From Ophioderma brevispina (lineage: Eukaryota > Echinodermata > Ophiuroidea > Amphilepidida > Ophiodermatidae): a DNA stretch of 64,000 bases. The stretch covers positions 1 through 64,000 of the forward strand of contig JAMKCH010035954.1 in the NCBI GenBank assembly GCA_023653785.1. Direction: 5' to 3'. Shown here piece by piece: positions 56,766 through 64,000 of the stretch; the first letter of the stretch is position 1; every line of letters starts with the position of its first letter. Under the pieces are notes generated by a model. The model worked only from the letters and a program-made list of their open reading frames with translations. It did no database searches and was not told the DNA's origin. The translations under genes and the position numbers were made by a program.

Positions 56766-57285
56766 CTCCAATGCCTTATTTGGATCTGAGCAATCGTCCC
56801 CTGTCTTTCAAATCCTAATAGAGTTTCAGGAGAGTCTCAGTGCTGTTATTGATGACATCAATGGCATAAAGAACACTCTCTACCCACAATCCCAATCGCT
56901 GTAACACTTTGGCACATAACTGAGAGTTGGAATCTGTAATATGAACATCGAACTGCCACCGGTACGAAGTTCGCCAGAGCATATGCGAATTGCTTGGCTG
57001 CCCAATAGGCACACTGTCCTCCCGACGATCTTTGGTTTAGTGTTTTTTTTGATCATAACGCTCCGCTTCTGCCGCTTTCCCCCAAATTGTTGCTTCGGCC
57101 TTGCGAACTCCGCAATTTCCCTTGCCATCTAGACGTTCTTGTGAATGTGATACAACTGGACGGGCGATGCTTGAAACTGTGAAATTGCTCCATTGAATCA
57201 TTATACCATGTGTTCCTGCACATAGCAAAATCACTACGGCCCAGGATAACTGGAAAACAGATACTGACTTTGCACATGATTGCAT
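56766..57285 (-). CDS. Class C GPCR, exon 1: signal peptide and start of ligand-binding domain
   Basis: An ATG at 57285 opens MQSCAKSVSVFQ followed by the hydrophobic core LSWAVVILLCAG and THG, a typical signal peptide. Downstream in the same frame come FDVHITDSN, SQLCAKVLQ and LGLWVESVLYAIDVINNSTE. This last part matches the VxAMxFAIxxINNSTxLLP helix at the start of class C flytrap domains, with FDVH at the place of the FPVH motif. After two one-base slips the frame gives LLGFE and DDCSDPNKALE, the LGxxIxDxC strand, then the donor GTAAGTTT at 56765. One stop (57037-57039, beside an A8 run) and these slips break the frame. The gene continues at 49406. Confidence 0.7.
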
Positions 57286-58060
57286 CGGGCTTCCAGAATC
57301 TAAGCAAGTTTCGGATTGTTCACCGTGTCGCTTGAATCAGCATATACACGGCAACCGTGTGGTGTTTCGTAATGCAGGGCTCGTACTGGAGTCCTATCAG
57401 AATTGAAGTGTTAAACATGGTTTGACAATTTGCAATATGTCAACAACGTCGTGGAGTTGTAACGGGAGTAAAAAAGCACTGCTGCAGTGATAACTGCTGT
57501 GGTTCTCGTATTATAAGGTTGTTTTTATCTCAATGGTGATGAACATGAATTGGAAGCAAGAGAGAGTAATGATGGGAATGTTCTATATGAAGAGGGGAGG
57601 GGGGAAATCGGGAAATCAGCAATCATGCATTACATTGTCTTTTCCATATATTTCTGTTGAATGATGCTGTGTGAATTAACACTTTTAAAAGAAGTAGTAT
57701 ATACTATGGTAATAGTTTATGATGATTGGTTTTCTTTGAAAAATTCTCTGAAGGTGAATAATTCACAAACAACACTCTTTAGAATGGGAGAATTCCTATG
57801 CCAGCATTCTCGCTGTGTTTGTGGAAGAAGGTGAGCATGATTCGTGGATTTAGGAGTTGATTTTGGCTTGAAAATGTACCTAAAAGCATTTGTCGTGATT
57901 TTTGTTTCAAGAAACAGAATTTTGATCGAAGGAGTGTTGTTAAATTGACTGAAAAACATCTCACTTATCGAGACGACAAGTTCGGGTCGCTTAGCATGAT
58001 ACATGACATGTTTTTGTTAGACTTCCGAATTTTGAAGCTTGGTAATGATGAGAAATGACC
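57286..58060. other. Region upstream of the receptor exon 1
   Basis: If 57285 is the true start, this holds the 5' leader or promoter. No TATA box or CpG cluster stands out. A 95-codon minus-strand frame (58004-57717) has no recognised motif. Confidence 0.4.
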
Positions 58061-58065
58061 GGACC

Positions 58066-58203
58066 AGTTCGGCCCATTTCCAATTCCGGCCCATAACTCA
58101 TTGCCAATTCGGCCCAAACCCCGATTCGGCCACGGGCCATTCGGCACACGCATTGCCGATTCGGCCCTTCCAGTAAGGCCCACGTACCAATTCGGCCCAT
58201 TTA
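58066..58203. repeat. Degenerate minisatellite with ATTCGGCCC core
   Basis: Seven units of 15-31 bp each begin with (a)gttcggccc or attcggccc-like phrases (for example attcggcccaaaccccg and attcggcccatttaa). The open minus-strand frames here (repeated GPNW/GRIG) are products of it. Confidence 0.7.
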
Positions 58204-61035
58204 AAAAGTTGTTCTTTCTCCTTTTTAGCAACCTTGGAATTTATGATCTGTGGCGGCGCGATTGCGCTATAGACGTCACATAGGGCTACTCGGTTGTTGT
58301 GGCGGCCATTACATTTTATTCCGTATTTATATAGGTATCAATTCTATAACCCGTTTTTCATAAACTTCCCGGTCATTCGACAAAATATGGACACCCAAAC
58401 CGGTGTGACAATGAAAGTTAGAATTTATTTTACCGTTATATGCCGATTTGTTGTGCGTTTCGGATGGTAGGAAAAACAGGTGAAATCTGGGGTCACTTTG
58501 GCAGCTCCAATTGCACTTTGCCTAGTCGGCAGCGGCACCAGTTGCGCGAATGGAAGCGGGGGCCATCCCTTGGGTGTTGCCTAATTGTAACATTACGCTA
58601 AAAGTGGAATTAAGGAAAATAAACCTTGTCTTAGATTTTTGTAGGCCTGTTAGCTGGGGGGGGTCTGGAGTTTAAATAGAAGGGGTTTCCCAATTCCAAA
58701 GAGGGTGTTATAATATATTTCAAAATTTTTTTCCTTAAATTTTTTTTAGTAACTCAAGTTTTTTTTCAGTTTAGTTTTACAGTCTACATTTCAGAGTACT
58801 CATAAACAGATAAAAGTACTTTGGTTTTTTCGCCATTTCTGGTTTTGATGTTGATGATGGCGATGGTCATGATGTGATTGATGATGATGGCGAGTCAGGG
58901 TTCGCGCTATGTTGCGTTTCTGCGCGATCTGCGAATTTGTTTGTATTTGAGGCCCAGAAAATTAGCGTGAGTAAATCTAAGGGGGTTTCTTGCGAGTAGT
59001 AGAAGTAGAAAAATATCGCGCAGACCCCACGACTTTTTCAAGTCGGCAAGTGACAAGTCGTTCGTGTCATCCTTGGTAAAATACATAAATTGAATTAGGG
59101 TTAAATAAACCAAAGCAAGCTTAATTTTAAGCACGCTGTTGTTCGGCAAGCAGAGAGGTGTGAAACACAAGCCGGCAGTGTGCAGTGGAGACCTTGTTAC
59201 AGATGAGTGTTCATTCTTGGCAGATAATGAAATACACTTGCTAAACACAAGAAGCTGGAGAGGTAAGCAAAAAGATTAAGATAATACTTAACTTAATGGT
59301 TGAACTGATTTTAAACAAACCATTGAAAATCGCCCGAGTAAGAGTACTCAGCGGGTAGTCTGTTGTTTTCTTTGATGGACGTGCTTTTACCGCCGAGTTG
59401 AAGTTGTGACCGACGCAATGTAAATAACCGAGTTCTAAGGAAGTTTAACTAAACAAACGTCATATTCATCCTTCGTAGTTTATAGTAATATTTAATATTC
59501 CGCCAATCAATCCGAAACGTAATCTTTTACAGTGTAGGCAAACTTACACATGTTTAAGGAACTATGAGGGTTTTTGTTTTCAAACGTGCAATGGAAATCA
59601 CGGCAGTTACTTAGCAAACTGCCATTGCTAAAATGTCAATGCATAACCACTACACGGCAGGTGTTTAGCGCTGTCAGGGCACATGGCTTAGGGTTTCCTG
59701 AGAAAGGAAAATGCAGCGCTGTTGAACGTTGGTTGGTGTCCATATTATCCAATCGGAGCGTAATATCACGGGGGCGTGTGGTTTGTACGATTTCCCATCA
59801 AAAAGCGAGTTTACACAAACCCAAACGTGGCGCCAGCTGCCATTGCGGTAGGGTTGTGTCTCTATTAGCAATCACATTTTCGCGGACTTAACTTGCACGT
59901 CATAACTGAAAAATCGACTGATGCACTTATACGATGGTGATTTTTTTCCGGCAGCCAGGCGATTGAATGAATAAATAAAAATACATTTTTTTTTATTGGT
60001 GGTGATTATATTATGATAGACGGAACCTTTTCATTCGGTCTTGCCTCTTTTATCTTTTGATAGCTATAATATGAAATAGTAATGATATAGAATGTGAAAT
60101 TATAACTGAAAGTAACTGGGGAGCAAGGGATCCATTTGCGGGGAACTTCACCTCATCTACTCGCCACCATATTTTATGATTTTGGAACACTTTTGTAACC
60201 AGTGGCACACAATTATATCCCACACCACACCCCTGCTGCTGCTGGTTTGTCACTGATTAGTAGCAAATTTATGTCCCTGTTACAAACAGTATCTTAGTCC
60301 CGATCTTATTACAAAAATATAGCCATCAAAAATTTCAGTGCATCTGGGCAATTCAAACTGGCAACCTCATTATTGGCCAGCACTGTATGACTGTCCAGGC
60401 AGGATTAAGGCGGCAACCATAGAGTTACTTAAATCAACTATTAGCTCTATGGTGGCAACAGTGGATTGGAACCTTCTTCATTGTCTTGATGAATTTGAAC
60501 GGCAACAAAACAATGTGGTGGAGGCATTGACTCAGCTCCTCCACTGTGTGGAATCCACCATTTGGGAAGCCACTATAAAATCTTTTGGGGTAACATTCAG
60601 TGACAATTATCTTAAGTCTCATATTTCGTTTCATGTTGAAACATACTCTTTCACTTGTTTGATTTTAAAAATCGAATCTATGTGAAGATTTAAAAAATCT
60701 ATTTTCTACCTTTTTTCTCCTTTCTTTTTCTTTTTTTTTTTCCTTTCCTTTTTCAACGGTTGTACTGTTGTAATATTTCGCCATGGTTTTTGCCATGTCC
60801 TCCCAGCCACGGCAGACCGACAGTGACATTGCCAATCGGCCCATTAAAACAGGAGTGCCATTCTGCCATATCCACTTCATGCTTCCGTGCTCCCTTTCAT
60901 GGACTTTGTAAATCAATAAAATAGTCTGATACCTGAATGTGTCATTCCATAGGCCTAATTGGTGTTTTGTTTTGACAAGATTGAGTTTGTGTGGATGGTA
61001 CACATCACTCGGTGTGGGGGGTCAATCGCCGGATG
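58204..61035. other. No gene firmly assigned
   Basis: Open frames of 113 codons (minus, 59248-58907), 105 codons (plus, 59574-59891) and 115 codons (plus, 60338-60685, with ATIELLKSTISSMVATVDWN) are present but unrecognised. A (GATGAT)-rich run lies at about 58848-58894 and a T-rich run at 60714-60750. Confidence 0.35.
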
Positions 61036-61145
61036 CCAACTCGACTGATACCAACTCGACCGTCATCCAACTCGACCGTCATCCAACTCGACCGTCATCC
61101 AACTCGACCGTCATCCAACTCGACCGTCATCCAACTCGACCGTCG
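61036..61145 (+). repeat. 16-bp minisatellite CCAACTCGACCGTCAT, about seven units
   Basis: Units start at 61036, 61051, 61067, 61083, 61099, 61115 and 61131, and are almost identical. Because the unit is 16 bp, all three frames cycle through the same peptide. This explains the overlapping frames of 67-75 codons; no gene is implied. Confidence 0.9.
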
Positions 61146-61601
61146 CTTGAAGTACCAACGTGCTGACCGTCAGCGTCGGGTTCCTTGCCGTTGACGTTTT
61201 GTAGTACACGGTGGGAACGTGCAATGTCATTATTCTTATTAGTCTCTTTTTGTATTTTTTGATGTTGAGATTTTGGTCCTGGTGTGATGTTCTACCCTAT
61301 TCTTTAACCAAAAACCAAAGCTATAGCCTAGCGCTAGTATAATAATTTCTCTAACTAAAACCTTAATTTTAGCCTGGCCATACAGATAAAACTTAGTAAT
61401 GGTCGAGGTTTCTCATCAAGTTATTTTCTAACCTTTCGCATCGTTAAAGCCGGTGCGCCCACTAACTGCCGGAAAAACGCAGTTTGAGGGTTAGGTTTTG
61501 GGTTCCAATCGAACAATCATGCCGTTTGAGAGCAATCCAACATGTAGAGACCGTTGAGTGGCTGAATTGATTTTACCCACCCGGGGATTTTCATCTATCG
61601 A
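61146..61601. other. No gene assigned
   Basis: No coding, repeat or structural signal could be supported. Confidence 0.5.
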
Positions 61602-61605
61602 TTAA

Positions 61606-61978
61606 GGCCACTCGAAGAGATTTTCCTTCCAGAGGAGGCGCCCTCAATTTCCAAAAAAACTCGTGTTTTTGCATTTACATAATGGCCTTTCCATATACTA
61701 ATCACTGTGTGAAATGCTAAGCTTAAATCGATTCCTTCATATAGAAATTACAACTTTGGTTATAAAATTCCGTATCCGGAATTTTTGTTATACACAGTAT
61801 CACTATGGGACGTAATACTTCACTACATTTGTATTTACTGCATCAAAACGACAATCCCCGATTCATCTCAATTTCAGAATTGTTCATTTTAAAGGTTACT
61901 ATCTTTAATTCCTAGTTTGACTATTTTTTCATTATTACAACACAAAAAAATAATAGTTCGAAATCTCTGAGTCAGACT
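61606..61978. mobile_element. TTAA-flanked element, family 2, copy 3 (373 bp)
   Basis: TTAA at 61602-61605 and 61979-61982 flank it. Right end complement AGTCTGACTCAGAGATTTC; internal tactaatcactgtgtgaaat and gttatacacagtat are shared with copies at 28263 and 38531. Confidence 0.75.
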
Positions 61979-61982
61979 TTAA

Positions 61983-62550
61983 TTATCCACAATCCCGTGA
62001 TGTTGTTCGTCATGTTACAATACGGGTTACAATACGATACCATTTTGCTAGCTTAGTATTGTGGCCCCCGCCTTGTCGATATCTCGTGTTTGTCATCCAG
62101 TTTAATCCCAGGGCATTTCCAGTATGTTAACGTTTGTGCTGTTAGCCTGTTTAAACCTATCAACATGTTATCTAACCCACACGTATGAACTTTCCCATTC
62201 GTCTATTGGGAACTAAGCAACTTTGAAACTCACCGTGGGTGATCGATGACATGTATAGCCTATGGAGTCTACATGTAGTAGTTAGTACAAAAAATACGGA
62301 CAGATGTTACCAATAAAAGAAAGTTAATGTATTTGTTTCAATATAAAATTTTGTAGTATGTTTTTGTTTCCCCCTATTGTGGATGAACGCTTTCCGCGAG
62401 TGCCATGTGTTAAAGTGTAAAACCAAAAACGCCAATAACTATACTAAAGTGTATTATATAAATTATTGTTCACAATCTGGCATGACAAATATAATTCTAA
62501 CGTGTCTCGTTCCTTTTCAATAAGGCACAGTGCCCATAAGGTAAGAGAAT
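61983..62550. other. No gene assigned
   Basis: AT-rich DNA with stops in all frames; no repeat recognised. Confidence 0.5.
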
Positions 62551-62555
62551 TTAAT

Positions 62556-63601
62556 GCACTTGTCAATTTCAATCCCGGCCCGGTGGGGTCCCGGGGACAT
62601 AGCGGGGTAATGCCGGGACATAGTCGGGATGTACAAAAAGTATTGCCCCGCAGCGGAGGTTAGCCGGGAACTGCCGGGCCGGGAAAGTACGTTAGCTTGT
62701 CCCCGCCCTGCGGGGACAGTATGGATGGTATGGACTTAGCCGGGAGTAAAAAAATTTTCCCGGCCCACGGGACAAAAAGGACTTTAACGCATGTGTCACA
62801 CCTTATAAAACCAGGCTATCATTGAGCACTGAGCAGTATCACCCGTCAAATCGGTAGTATATCACTTTATATAGCTCTCACATGCAGTCCGATCTCTTCC
62901 ATGTCCGTGAAAGGCAAGCTACACAAGTAGCACACACGCACGTCGTCGCGAAACGGTCGAGATATCAACTAATCGCAAGTGCATCGCAATTATATGATAC
63001 CCACTAACAGAGTGACGGCATGGGCATATATCAAGTTATTTAGAAGTCACTATCACAGCGTAGGCCGACAAACTGACAATCGCACATTGATGGGATCTTG
63101 TGTTTGGACTGAAAGTTCCGTTGGCCAGATATGATGCGGGTTTTAGATATTATTGCTAGTGGTCGGATATTGCCGTGGATAATGTGGATTTTTTTTAAAA
63201 ACCCAAATAAACGAGGTGTGTTTTCTCAAACAACTTCCGATGTGGTGATGTGGAAATTTCGGCTCGGTTCTGACACTACGGCGATTCCAAAATGTGTATG
63301 ATTTATATAGCTAGACCTGATGTCGCATAGCCGGGACCGATCCGGGATTGTACAGAGTTTTAATGCAGTCCCCGCCCCCATTGGCCGCGGATATACGGGG
63401 ATGTCACAACCGAAGCCCACTAGTAGGGGCCGGGGAAATAGAGAGGGATGTACAAAAAAATGCAAGCCCGGATACCCGGATTTCGTGCTACTGTTAGCAG
63501 GGGACAAAGGCGGGGGGGTGTCACGACAGCAAAATGTCATTCCAGGCTACGTCCCCGCTAGGCCCGGGACCCCCAGGGCCGGGATTGAAATTGCCAAGTG
63601 C
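62556..63601 (+). mobile_element. Element with CCCGGCCC ends, copy B, complete (1046 bp)
   Basis: Left end GCACTTGTCAATTTCAATCC; complement of right end GCACTTGGCAATTTCAATCC, continuing through cggccctgggggtcccggg. Flanking pentamers TTAAT (62551-62555) and TTAGT (63602-63606) look like a 5-bp target duplication with one change. Both arms carry tandem CCGGGACATAGC/GGGGAC-type phrases. Copy A (35816-38050) is in the opposite orientation. No transposase is encoded and the superfamily is unknown to me. Confidence 0.75.
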
Positions 63602-63606
63602 TTAGT

Positions 63607-64000
63607 GACTAAATTGATTATCGAATGACAAATGGTTTCTGTATTGAGTTTAGATTTTCATTAATTTAGCGTAATAGTTATTTTAATTTGCCAAACGACT
63701 GGGTTTTAAAATAGATTATCAATATTTCGAAAATGAACATAACCTGCCTAAAATGTCCAAAATGACGGAGCTAAGTTTGTTCCATTAGTGGGGTTCTACT
63801 ATATATTTATACTCAATTATTTTGTTACATTATCACAATTAAATATTACTAAGTATCATCCATGATTCGTATTAAGGTTTTAGGCCAAGGTTAAGGTTGG
63901 CAACGAGAGGATTTCCATATTACCCCGGTGTTGCTAAAAAAAATGAAGAAAGCTGATTTCCATTGTGTTAACATTTCCATAAAAATAATATCCCCATCAG
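63607..64000. other. AT-rich window end, nothing assigned
   Basis: No coding or repeat signal could be supported. Confidence 0.5.

Noticed and set aside
60338..60685. 115-codon plus-strand frame
   Set aside because: Composition is protein-like, but I recognise no domain and see no convincing splice sites; kept only as a note in the region entry.

Overview
The window is AT-rich eukaryotic nuclear DNA from an animal. It shows long non-coding stretches, GT/AG splice signals, LINE and SINE fragments, many small inverted-repeat DNA transposons, satellites and microsatellites. There are no bacterial-style operons, rRNA genes or CRISPR arrays. The mobile-element mix and the family of the one recognisable gene suggest a marine invertebrate, probably a non-vertebrate deuterostome such as an echinoderm, hemichordate or lancelet. 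That placement is inference and the phylum is not proven by the sequence.

Host coding content is small. The clearest gene is on the minus strand: three exons of a class C G-protein-coupled receptor (extracellular Venus-flytrap domain). They lie at 57285-56766 (signal peptide and start of the domain), 49406-49285 and 22124-21831. All three have good splice signals, and exons 2 and 3 join in matching phase. The gene therefore spans at least 35 kb with introns of about 7.4 and 27 kb. I did not find the later exons, including the seven-helix part, in the lower 21.8 kb. Exons 1 and 3 carry a few one-base frame breaks. These could be read or assembly errors, or could mean a pseudogene. Two further spliced-looking minus-strand exons (30008-29857 and 29624-29578) lie inside the large intron and are unassigned; a diverged copy of the first lies at about 54.1 kb.

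Most of the rest is mobile or repetitive DNA. From left to right: a 4.1 kb element with long tandem-rich inverted arms and a decayed reading frame (4669-8776); copies of a repeat rich in TGACCTTTGACC motifs (about 8.9, 20.3 and 43.8 kb); a 2.3 kb TA-flanked element with about 300 bp inverted ends (11573-13892); TTAA-flanked inverted-repeat elements of four to five families (14.5, 22.8, 28.3, 38.5, 41.9, 44.6, 49.6 and 61.6 kb); hAT-like elements (2.1, 16.1 and 17.6 kb); a 5'-truncated LINE split by later insertions (16.7-18.2 kb); a 1.1 kb element present twice in opposite orientation (24.6 and 55.0 kb); a second pair of elements with CCCGG-rich ends (35.8-38.05 and 62.6-63.6 kb); a 72-bp minisatellite at about 46 kb; and a 55-bp satellite array of 2.3 kb (51.27-53.64 kb) carrying a 306-bp Harbinger-like insertion. 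The array and the 55-kb element copy lie in intron 1 of the receptor gene. The elements from 22.8 to 49.2 kb lie in intron 2.

The intervals without a gene call were read on both strands. They hold AT-rich DNA with no coding or structural signal I can support, except where noted.
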